Shown piece after piece: positions 1 to 6,018 of a stretch of DNA of 12,557 nucleotides. Source of the DNA: Litorimonas sp964414555 (GTDB lineage Bacteria > Pseudomonadota > Alphaproteobacteria > Caulobacterales > Maricaulaceae); the NCBI GenBank assembly GCA_964414555.1, contig CAYPWW010000067.1:1-12557 (forward strand), written 5' to 3'. The notes beneath the pieces are model-generated. The model was not told the origin of the DNA and did no database searches. It saw only the letters and a program-made list of their open reading frames with translations. The translations under genes were made by a program, and so were the position numbers. The first letter of the stretch is position 1, and each line of letters begins with the position of its first letter.

Positions 1-506
1 TGATTGATGAAATCGACAAAGCCGATATCGAATTTCCGAATGACCTCTTGCACGAGCTCGATAAGATGAGCTTCTCCGTCTACGAGACCGGCGAGACGAT
101 CACGGCGAAGCAACGCCCGATCATCATCATCACCTCGAATAATGAGAAAGATCTACCGGACGCCTTTCTGCGCCGCTGTTTCTTCCACTACATCCAATTC
201 CCAGATGACGAAACGATGGCCCAGATCGTTCAGGTCCATTTCCCTGACATCAAACAGCGGATGCTCTCTGCTGCGCTGAAACGCTTTTTCGAGGTTCGCG
301 CCATGCCGGGATTGAAAAAGAAGCCGTCCACATCAGAGCTGCTAGATTGGCTGAAGCTGCTCCTCGTTGAGGACATTGATCCAGAGACAATCAAAGAAGC
401 CGATCCGAAGAAGATGATCCCGCCGCTCCACGGTGCATTGCTGAAAAACGAGCAAGATGTGCATTTGTTCGAACGGCTCGCCTTCCTGACCCGCCGAGAG
501 GGATAG
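1..506 (+). CDS. MoxR-family AAA+ ATPase, 3' part (5' end outside window)
   Basis: C-terminal part of an AAA+ ATPase of the MoxR/AAA_5 type; the reading frame is open from base 3 to the TAG at 504-506. The first visible residues, IDEIDKAD, are the Walker B motif, so Walker A and the N-terminal half lie upstream of the window. Next come the sensor-1 stretch IIIITSNNEKDLPDAF (about nt 120-165), the arginine-finger segment LRRC, and a helical lid with KPSTSELLDWLK (about nt 324-360). MoxR ATPases usually act as chaperone-like remodelers with a von Willebrand factor A partner protein, often encoded next door; no VWA gene follows here. The next gene starts 9 nt downstream, so the two are probably co-transcribed. 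Family assignment is firm; the substrate is unknown. A TTG at 48 is not the start, because conserved residues continue upstream of it. Confidence 0.9.
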   Translation, partial: IDEIDKADIEFPNDLLHELDKMSFSVYETGETITAKQRPIIIITSNNEKDLPDAFLRRCFFHYIQFPDDETMAQIVQVHFPDIKQRMLSAALKRFFEVRAMPGLKKKPSTSELLDWLKLLLVEDIDPETIKEADPKKMIPPLHGALLKNEQDVHLFERLAFLTRREG

Positions 507-515
507 CCACCACTG

Positions 516-836
516 ATGATCCGACCGCCGAAATCGCTGACCAACCTGCCAGAGCACGGCACGCGGCAGCCAAGCGGCGCGGAGGCTTTAGAAGCAGAGA
601 TGCGTGGCGAGCAGGCTTTTGCCCTAGGCCTCGCCGCAGACAGGATGACCGTGGCTTTAGAGTCCTATGCCAAGAGCAATGGTGATCCGCGTAATACGCA
701 AGCCGCTGCTGATGCGGTCTATGCTTTCTTCATCCAGCGCGAAATGATCGGCCTTAGCAGTCATGACTATGTCATTGACTATTATGATATTCCGAAGGCT
801 GTACTGGCGCGCGTGGGTGCGAAAGACGCGGATTAA
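516..836 (+). CDS. Small conserved hypothetical protein, DUF6665-like
   Basis: A 106-residue cytosolic protein with no signal peptide or membrane segment. From memory of the family it resembles the alphaproteobacterial DUF6665 proteins: a basic/Pro N-terminus (MIRPPKSLTNLP), a helical middle with GEQAFALGLAADRM, and the C-terminal signature AVYAFFIQREMIGL followed by YVIDYYDIPKAVLARVGA. No function is known for that family. The start ATG at 516 lies 9 nt after the ATPase stop, and a purine-rich stretch (GAGAGGG, 496-502) sits upstream as a plausible ribosome binding site. Its TAA (834-836) overlaps the stop of the opposite-strand QEGLA gene. The gene looks real from position and composition; the DUF assignment is recollection, not a search. 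Confidence 0.75.
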   Translation: MIRPPKSLTNLPEHGTRQPSGAEALEAEMRGEQAFALGLAADRMTVALESYAKSNGDPRNTQAAADAVYAFFIQREMIGLSSHDYVIDYYDIPKAVLARVGAKDAD

Positions 837-2161
837 AAATCCATGATCTCTTTGCGGCCTTTGTCGCGACCTTCACTGCTACCGGTAAAGCCCCACACAT
901 CCGGGACTTCCTCCAGCTCCGCCTCGTAATAGCGTTGGAAACCCGGCATTTTCACCTGATTGAGGAACGCCGAATAGGCCATATAGCTGACGAGGAAACG
1001 CAGGTCCTTCGCCCAAGGCGGCATATGGACGGGCGATTTGATGTGCCCCTGACTGGCCAGCTGCGCCAGCGCCGGAATATCTTCAATATCCAGCTTACCC
1101 ACAAACATGACACGGATCAGATCAGACCGACGCAGCTTCACCGCTGTGCGTATGAAATTATGCACGCGCAGCAACCCGTTTAGATAAACCATGTCTTTCG
1201 TAAAGGGCGCGCCGCCCGACATCACCCCACCGCGAAACACGCGGCGCGTGTTTTCATAGGCTTGCTCAGGATCGTCGATCCGCGCGTTGAAAAAGTCAAA
1301 AACCTCTTTAAAATCAGCGCCCTCTATCGACATTTGAATCCCCATCACGCGGCCGGAGAGCCGCCGAAAGCGCCGTGGGTCCATCGTGCCCGTGATGACT
1401 TCGGCAAAGACGGCGAGTCCCTCTTGCACCTCTGTCGTGCCGGGGTGGCCACGTCGCAGGATTGGAAAAGCGTCTTGCGTCCGACCATTCAATCCTGTTG
1501 CGGAATGGACGAGCGCTTCGTGGTGGAGCAATTGGTCGACGTCACGGTCGGTAAACTCGGCATCTGCACGCACACGTATCCGCGTAGATGATGCCGCCGC
1601 TTTGGCCGAGACATCCTCTGACACAACAACATTGGGCGCATCTTCACCAAAGTGCCAGTCTAGCTTTTCTTCCAAGGCTTCCGCGAATTCTTCGGCGTCC
1701 AGCTCTTCCTCATAACCGTCGACGACGAGCTGATCGAAATCGATCCCGTCTAGAGTCGCATCCATATGCCGCGCGAGGTCCAGCACTTGGGTTTTCTTAT
1801 CCAGCATCAACCGCGTCGGCTGGCCATAAAGTTCGACCGAATGGTTGAAAAACGCGCGTGTTCCCCGCGTGTCGATCAGATTGGCCGTCGTCTCTAGCGC
1901 CTGCGCCGTGCGCGACAGCCATTCCATAACGACATGCTCCCCGTCTATAAATTTACGCGCATCCGCAATGGCCGCGCGCGCTTTGGACGTATCGACGCTG
2001 GGGTAGTCCGGTGCGGGTAGCTTTCCTGATTTTAGGAACGGCGCGCGCATATCTCGGTCCCACGCCAAGGACGACAAGACCCGCATACCGCCCGCCGCCG
2101 CATCAAGGGCCGCAGCAGCGGATTGAGCAGCGTCAAGCTGGGAGTCGGTCAGAGCGGTCAT
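833..2161 (-). CDS. QEGLA-motif protein, DUF1704/MATCAP-type putative zinc carboxypeptidase
   Basis: A 442-residue protein of the family annotated 'flavohemoglobin expression-modulating QEGLA motif protein' (DUF1704). Visible motifs are HEALVH at 214-219 (HExxxH zinc-binding form) and QEGLA at 246-250, whose Glu would be the third ligand. Eukaryotic relatives (MATCAP/VASH-like) are tyrosine carboxypeptidases acting on tubulin tails; the bacterial substrate is unknown and the flavohemoglobin label is historical. I chose the ATG at 2161 (MTALTDSQL). The frame stays open back to 2431, but that extension would overlap the divergent secreted-protein gene and adds sequence unlike the family. No good Shine-Dalgarno precedes 2161, so the exact start is uncertain; another Met in frame lies at 2233. 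The region around residues 150-170 is strongly acidic. It is cytosolic by appearance and convergent with the small gene at 516-836. Family is certain, activity inferred. Confidence 0.9.
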   Translation of the reverse strand: MTALTDSQLDAAQSAAAALDAAAGGMRVLSSLAWDRDMRAPFLKSGKLPAPDYPSVDTSKARAAIADARKFIDGEHVVMEWLSRTAQALETTANLIDTRGTRAFFNHSVELYGQPTRLMLDKKTQVLDLARHMDATLDGIDFDQLVVDGYEEELDAEEFAEALEEKLDWHFGEDAPNVVVSEDVSAKAAASSTRIRVRADAEFTDRDVDQLLHHEALVHSATGLNGRTQDAFPILRRGHPGTTEVQEGLAVFAEVITGTMDPRRFRRLSGRVMGIQMSIEGADFKEVFDFFNARIDDPEQAYENTRRVFRGGVMSGGAPFTKDMVYLNGLLRVHNFIRTAVKLRRSDLIRVMFVGKLDIEDIPALAQLASQGHIKSPVHMPPWAKDLRFLVSYMAYSAFLNQVKMPGFQRYYEAELEEVPDVWGFTGSSEGRDKGRKEIMDF

Positions 2162-2238
2162 ACGGAAGTTGGTCGCAACTGCGGCCACAGCTGTAAAGAT
2201 GAAACCTAGATGAACACAGGTTTCAATTTGCATCCAGG

Positions 2239-2254
2239 CGTGATCCCTATCACA
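2239..2254. promoter_or_regulatory. Candidate CRP/FNR-superfamily operator
   Basis: The bases read CGTGA-TCCCTA-TCACA. This matches 9 of 10 conserved positions of the CRP form TGTGA-N6-TCACA. The nested GTGAT-CCCT-ATCAC is a perfect 5-bp inverted repeat with the 4-nt spacing of an FNR-type site (TTGAT-N4-ATCAA), matching 8 of 10. It lies in the 145-bp intergenic region between the divergent QEGLA gene (ATG at 2161) and the secreted-protein gene (ATG at 2307), centred about 60 bp upstream of the latter, and could serve either. I found no convincing -35/-10 pair in this region. The site is inferred from pattern alone. Confidence 0.4.
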
Positions 2255-2306
2255 GATGACATAAGAGGATGGGCGCACTGTTCTCACATCACCACAGGAG
2301 AACACC

Positions 2307-2909
2307 ATGAAACATTTTATTTTAGCTGCCACACTCGCCGTCACGACGGCTCTATCCTCTGCTGCCTTTGCACAGGGTGGGAATGACCCGATCGCTGGCA
2401 TCGACATCATTATTAAAAAAGACCCAGCCAAAAAACTTGTCTCACCAGGGCAGTTTGGCGCAGAGCAAATCGGCCTGACCTATGATGCGGGGCCAGAAAA
2501 ACTGAATATTCGTTTGCGGGAACTCGTAGGCCAGACACTGAGAGCCAACGGTTTCGATAATAATTGGCGCTTGGAAGCGGATGTCAGCACGATGCTATCG
2601 AAAGCGTCTCAAGATCTCTCGGCACAAATCGCAGAGGGCGACGCAGGCAAGACCAGCTTCACCTATCGCGCGAAAGACGGCCGCAGTAAGATCACCGTGA
2701 CCTTACTCGTCAAGGGCGACGGCGATGAGGGGTTCTACCGAATTGAAGGCCACATGGGCAGCGTCAAACCTGCACTTGAGGCTGTCGGCTGCGTGACCGA
2801 AGCGGGCGCAACTGACGCGAATTGCGACTGTGTCGATGACGCCACGCAAGCCACCAAGTTTGAGAGACCCCGGCCAAAAAAGCCTTCGCCGCGTATCCAG
2901 CGCCGCTAA
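2307..2909 (+). CDS. Secreted/periplasmic protein of unknown function
   Basis: A 200-residue protein I do not recognise. It has a classic signal peptide: Lys at 2, a hydrophobic core at 4-20 (ILAATLAVTTALSSAA), and likely cleavage after AFA at about 22/23. The mature part contains GIDIIIKKDP (31-40), a mixed helix/strand middle, and three Cys (162, 173, 175) in VGC...NCDC near the end that could form disulfides. The C-terminus is basic and Pro-rich (about 186-200). A good ribosome binding site, AGGAG at 2296-2300, sits 6 nt before the ATG and fixes the start. The gene is divergent from the QEGLA gene across a candidate CRP/FNR operator, and a strong hairpin follows its stop. Probably exported to the periplasm; no function can be assigned. 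Confidence 0.8.
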   Translation: MKHFILAATLAVTTALSSAAFAQGGNDPIAGIDIIIKKDPAKKLVSPGQFGAEQIGLTYDAGPEKLNIRLRELVGQTLRANGFDNNWRLEADVSTMLSKASQDLSAQIAEGDAGKTSFTYRAKDGRSKITVTLLVKGDGDEGFYRIEGHMGSVKPALEAVGCVTEAGATDANCDCVDDATQATKFERPRPKKPSPRIQRR

Positions 2910-2918
2910 GTTAAAAGC

Positions 2919-2954
2919 CTCTGCCGACACGCCAATTGAGGCTTGTCGGCAGAG
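2919..2954. other. Strong intergenic hairpin upstream of prfC, possible terminator or leader element
   Basis: An 11-bp perfect inverted repeat: CTCTGCCGACA at 2919-2929 pairs with TGTCGGCAGAG at 2944-2954. Inside the loop, GCC (2931-2933) can pair with GGC (2940-2942) after one C/T mismatch, leaving a 6-nt AATTGA loop. It lies between the secreted-protein stop (2909) and the prfC ATG (2978). Read on the + strand it is not followed by a T-run. Read on the - strand it is followed by GCTTTTAA, so the canonical terminator look is on the minus side. It may terminate the upstream transcript, control prfC as a leader hairpin, or be a protein-binding palindrome. Confidence 0.65.
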
Positions 2955-2977
2955 CGCATCCCGCCTATCCGCGCCTT

Positions 2978-4567
2978 ATGTCCAAGGCCCTTCAAACTGA
3001 ACCGTCTCGTCGTCGAGTCTTTGCCATCATCTCTCATCCAGATGCAGGTAAGACGACGCTGACGGAAAACATGCTGCTGGCGGCGGGCGCAATCCATCAG
3101 GCCGGACGCGTGGCCGCACGCGGCGAAGCGCGCCGGACGCAATCGGACTGGATGAAGATCGAGCAAGAGCGCGGGATCTCCGTATCCTCGTCTGTCATGA
3201 CGTTCGAGCATAAAGACCTGATCTTTAACCTGCTGGACACGCCGGGCCATGAGGATTTCTCGGAAGATACCTATCGCACGCTAACCGCCGCCGATTGCGC
3301 CGTCATGGTGCTGGACGTCGCGAAAGGCATTGAGCCGCAGACCCTGAAGCTGTTCGAGGTGTGCCGCCTGCGCGATATTCCGATCATCACCTTCATCAAC
3401 AAGCTCGACCGCGAAGGTGTGGACCCGTTCGATTTGATCTCAGAGATCGAGGACAAGCTCGCCCTCGACGTTGTGCCAATGCAATGGCCTGCCGCGTCCG
3501 GTCGTCGCTTTCGCGGTGTCGCCGATCTGCGCACGGGGGATTTCCTGTCTTTCACCAAGCCAGAAGATGGCGGCGAACATGTCCTGACCCAGATGGACGG
3601 TAACTCTATCGGCGCGTTGTTCAATGATGACGATCTGCTAGCAGAGTTTACCGAAGAGCAAGAGCTGGCCAAAGAATACCCCGACTTCAACGAGCAGAGC
3701 TTTCGCGAAGGTCATATGACGCCCGTCTATTTCGGCAGTGCCTTGCGCAAATTCGGTGTGTTGGAGCTCATCAACGCCCTCGCCGAGTTTTGCCCCGAAC
3801 CACAGCCGGAAACCGCCAAGAAAGCCGGCCAAGCTGTCGAAATCCTGCCCACCGGCAAGGAAGTCGCGGGCTTTGTCTTCAAAGTTCAGGCCAATATGGA
3901 CCTGAACCATCGTGACCGTGTGGCGTTCCTGCGCATGTGCTCCGGCGAGTTTAAGCGCGGCATGAAGCTGAAAACGGCAGAGAATAAAACCATCTCAGTC
4001 CACAACCCGATCTTGTTCTTCGCGCAAGATCGAGAGCTGGCGGAAAATGCTTATGCGGGCGATGTGATCGGGATTCCGAACCATGGCGCGCTGCGGGTTG
4101 GGGATAGCCTGTCGGAGAGCGGCAAGGTCATCTTCGCGGGCATCCCGAACTTCGCGCCGGAAATCCTGCGCAGAGCGCAGCTGAAAGATCCGTTGAAAGC
4201 GAAACATCTCCGCAAAGCGCTAGAGAGCCTCGCCGAAGAAGGCGTGACCCAGCTGTTCAAACCGAATTTCGGCGCAGATATGATCGTTGGCGCGGTGGGG
4301 TCGTTGCAGATCGACGTTATGGCCGAGCGGATTAAGACGGAATACGGGCTGGAAGTCACGTTCGAGCAGCCCGCCTATCAAACCGCGCGCTGGTTGGCGT
4401 CGGATGACCCCAAGATCGTTGAGACTTTCGTCGATAAGAACATGATGACGACGGGAACAGATGTCGACGGCGCGCCCGTTTACCTCGCGAAATCTGCGTG
4501 GGACGTCGGCTATGCCCAAGAGAAAAACCCGGACATCCGCTTCCTGACAACGAAAGAGCGCGCGTGA
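2978..4567 (+). CDS. prfC: Peptide chain release factor 3 (RF3)
   Basis: A 529-residue translational GTPase, the same length as E. coli RF3 and collinear with it throughout. It removes RF1/RF2 from the ribosome after peptide release, acting in the cytosol. G-domain motifs are all present: SHPDAGKTT (19-27, P-loop), RGIS (65-68, switch I), DTPGHEDFSEDTYR (87-100, switch II) and NKLD (141-144). Later RF3-typical blocks include KVQANMD..HRDRVAFLR, GIPNFAPEILRRAQLKDPLK and VGAVGSLQIDV. The ATG at 2978 gives MSKALQTEPSRRRVFAIISHPDAGKTT. A TTG at 2936 in frame would start inside the hairpin loop and add 14 unmatched residues, so I rejected it. The gene is monocistronic-looking. Nothing is missing or odd. 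Confidence 0.98.
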   Translation: MSKALQTEPSRRRVFAIISHPDAGKTTLTENMLLAAGAIHQAGRVAARGEARRTQSDWMKIEQERGISVSSSVMTFEHKDLIFNLLDTPGHEDFSEDTYRTLTAADCAVMVLDVAKGIEPQTLKLFEVCRLRDIPIITFINKLDREGVDPFDLISEIEDKLALDVVPMQWPAASGRRFRGVADLRTGDFLSFTKPEDGGEHVLTQMDGNSIGALFNDDDLLAEFTEEQELAKEYPDFNEQSFREGHMTPVYFGSALRKFGVLELINALAEFCPEPQPETAKKAGQAVEILPTGKEVAGFVFKVQANMDLNHRDRVAFLRMCSGEFKRGMKLKTAENKTISVHNPILFFAQDRELAENAYAGDVIGIPNHGALRVGDSLSESGKVIFAGIPNFAPEILRRAQLKDPLKAKHLRKALESLAEEGVTQLFKPNFGADMIVGAVGSLQIDVMAERIKTEYGLEVTFEQPAYQTARWLASDDPKIVETFVDKNMMTTGTDVDGAPVYLAKSAWDVGYAQEKNPDIRFLTTKERA

Positions 4568-4588
4568 CATCTTCGTAATCTAACGGAT

Positions 4589-4620
4589 TTGACACGGGAT
4601 CAGCGCGTTCCGGCATGAGA
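4589..4620 (+). promoter_or_regulatory. Weak candidate promoter for the three-TM membrane protein
   Basis: A perfect -35-like TTGACA at 4589-4594 lies in the 99-bp gap after prfC. The region 17-19 nt further holds only GGCATGAG, a poor -10 match. If used, transcription would begin close to 4620-4625, so the mRNA leader would consist almost exactly of the hairpin described next. Inferred from the -35 match and position; low confidence. Confidence 0.25.
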
Positions 4621-4622
4621 CT

Positions 4623-4669
4623 TGAAACGCAGTGGCTGGGTGAACCACTGACGTGAGAGACGTTTCATG
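4623..4669 (+). promoter_or_regulatory. Structured leader overlapping ribosome binding site and start codon
   Basis: Two nested inverted repeats sit directly before the gene at 4667. The outer arms are TGAAACG (4623-4629) and CGTTTCA (4661-4667), the last base being the A of the start codon. The inner arms are CAGTGG (4630-4635) and CCACTG (4645-4650), with loop CTGGGTGAA. The 10-nt ACGTGAGAGA left on the 3' side contains the purine-rich ribosome binding site. In an alternative fold, ACG (4627-4629) instead extends the inner stem by pairing with CGT (4652-4654) around one bulged A, which would break the outer stem. The two folds exclude each other at those bases. It matches no riboswitch class I recall. 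The pairing is seen; regulation is inferred. Confidence 0.45.
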
Positions 4670-4999
4670 ATTGCACAATATCTACCGGGATTCGTCATGT
4701 TGGGCGTCACGATTGCTTTCGTGAGCCTCTGCTTTCTCCCTGCGACTCTCTATCCACGTAAAAATGCGGTGGCGAATTTCTACTGGGTCGGTATTTGGGT
4801 GTTTCTCGGCGTCATCGCCGCACTTTCTGGCGGCAACCAGACCTTGCGCGGCTTCAATTATGACGCAGACCGCTTCTCAGACAGCCTGCTTTTCACGATC
4901 GCGGGACTATTCGTGTTTTTCGTTGTCTTCGGTTGGTTCCGCCTGTCTTCCGTCGCGCTATTTTATGGTGCGAAACGACTTTGGGCGAAGTTTACCTAG
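4667..4999 (+). CDS. Small three-TM inner membrane protein, unknown function
   Basis: A 110-residue hydrophobic protein I do not recognise. There are three likely membrane segments: about 6-29 (starting PGFVMLGVTIAFVS), 38-55 (FYWVGIWVFLGVIAALSG) and 73-100 (LLFTIAGLFVFFVVFGW onward). Between segments two and three is a polar loop, GNQTLRGFNYDADRFSD. The basic tail (AKRLWAKFT) suggests a cytoplasmic C-terminus. The start ATG at 4667 has GAGAG at 4655-4659 as a ribosome binding site, and that site sits in a potential leader hairpin. The TAG stop (4997-4999) overlaps the stop of the convergent PAN-domain gene. It lies 99 bp after prfC and probably has its own promoter. The gene is likely real; function unknown. 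Confidence 0.7.
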   Translation: MIAQYLPGFVMLGVTIAFVSLCFLPATLYPRKNAVANFYWVGIWVFLGVIAALSGGNQTLRGFNYDADRFSDSLLFTIAGLFVFFVVFGWFRLSSVALFYGAKRLWAKFT

Positions 5000-5961
5000 C
5001 GGCCTCCAGCGAGTGGCGGCAGGTTTTCCTGCGTCACAGGCGTCGTTGGACGCGACTGCACGGGCGCAGCATCATCATTCAAACGACCGAATAGGCTTTG
5101 TTTCGCTTCGGCAGGTGCCAAAGCCGCAACGGGGGCTGGTCGTCGTGTCACTGCGATAGGCGCTTCTGCAACGGACCGGCGCGGCATTGTTTGCGCTTGA
5201 GGTGGGCGTGGTGCGTCTTGCTGTTGCGGGGCATAGGCTTGCGGGACTTGCGGCCGACTTTGCTGGACAGGGGCTTGCTGTGGACGTTGTTGCAAAGGTC
5301 GCTGAACGGGGGTTTGTTGCGCGGGCGCTTGTTGGACAGGACGGCGGGCCTGCGGTGAGGCATCCAGCGCAGGACGGAATTGCGGGCGTTGCATGTGTGG
5401 TTGCCGCATTTGTGGCTGCTGCATCCGTGGCTGTTGGACGGGCATTTGCGCACGCGGGGCTGCCGCATTGCGATAACGGTTTTGCTGCGCCGTGAGGCTC
5501 ATATTCTCCATAGGAATAGACGCGGTCTGCGGAGCCGTACGCTGCGGAACAGCTTGGCGGATGACACGGCGCGATTGCGCTTGTGGTACGGCTTGCCCAA
5601 CGCGAACTGTATTGGGCGTCAGAGCGGCGCTCGTCCCGACGCGGACCGTGTTCGTGCCACCTGACGTAAGACGAGAAGAAAACGGCGTCGCGTTCACGCC
5701 TTCACCTGAGATCGAGATCGCCGAGGCGATGGGCGCGGCGACACTGGACATAAACTCGCAAACGCCCGGCGCGCGCGGGTTCGCTTTGACATAGTTCCAG
5801 CCGCGACATTGCGCATCGCCACTGCACTGGTTCGCACAGACATCTGCACCGGGCGCTACGGCGCTAGCATAGGGCGTGCCGGGTCGATATTGACCAAGGT
5901 CAGCTGCGAAAGCTGGCGCAGAGAGAAGTAAGCTGAAAGCGGCGACGGACAAAAAGCGCAT
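4996..5961 (-). CDS. Secreted PAN-domain protein with Gln/Pro-rich tail
   Basis: A 321-residue exported protein. Residues 1-20 are a signal peptide (MRFLSVAAFSLLLSAPAFAA). Residues about 24-88 look like a PAN/Apple domain of the PAN_4 type, with Cys at 42, 46, 52 and 68 in the pattern CANQC..QCRGWNYV..GVCEF; PAN domains bind proteins or carbohydrates. After a linker containing NTVRVG twice (104-109 and 117-122), residues about 125-260 are low-complexity and rich in Gln, Pro, Arg and Met, with short tandem variants of QQP-x-M. The tail is Ala/Pro-rich and probably disordered. The function of the whole protein is unknown; a surface or periplasmic binding role is inferred. It lies 57 bp downstream of tpiA on the same strand and may be read through from it. 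A possible hairpin covers its leader. The stop overlaps that of the membrane-protein gene. Confidence 0.85.
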   Translation of the reverse strand: MRFLSVAAFSLLLSAPAFAADLGQYRPGTPYASAVAPGADVCANQCSGDAQCRGWNYVKANPRAPGVCEFMSSVAAPIASAISISGEGVNATPFSSRLTSGGTNTVRVGTSAALTPNTVRVGQAVPQAQSRRVIRQAVPQRTAPQTASIPMENMSLTAQQNRYRNAAAPRAQMPVQQPRMQQPQMRQPHMQRPQFRPALDASPQARRPVQQAPAQQTPVQRPLQQRPQQAPVQQSRPQVPQAYAPQQQDAPRPPQAQTMPRRSVAEAPIAVTRRPAPVAALAPAEAKQSLFGRLNDDAAPVQSRPTTPVTQENLPPLAGGR

Positions 5962-5967
5962 GAGAGA

Positions 5968-5998
5968 CCCCAGTTGATTCGGTAAACTAACTGTGGGG
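5968..5998 (-). promoter_or_regulatory. Possible leader hairpin of the PAN-domain gene
   Basis: On the minus strand, CCCCACAGTT (5998-5989) faces AACTGGGG (5975-5968). CCCC pairs with GGGG and AGTT with AACT, around a two-base AC bulge and a 13-nt loop. The GGGG arm is the only purine block near the ATG at 5961, so the stem could hide the ribosome binding site. It lies in the 57-bp gap after tpiA. No T-run follows, so it is a poor tpiA terminator. The stem is short and may be chance. Confidence 0.25.
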
Positions 5999-6018
5999 CG
6001 GGAGACGTTAGCGTTTGG

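Noticed and set aside
2162..2431. A 90-residue N-terminal extension of the QEGLA protein open on the minus strand
   Set aside because: It would cross the divergent intergenic region and run antisense into the secreted-protein gene, which has a good ribosome binding site and signal peptide. The extension also looks unlike the family.
5100..5480. Repeat-rich DNA suggestive of a tandem-repeat locus
   Set aside because: The repetition reflects Gln/Pro codons in the tail of the secreted protein, with short and degenerate units, so it is reported as protein low complexity and not as a DNA repeat.
5098..5794. Several + strand open frames of about 90-105 codons inside the PAN-domain gene
   Set aside because: They come from the repetitive Gln/Pro codons read on the other strand. 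The minus-strand protein has a signal peptide and a PAN cysteine pattern.
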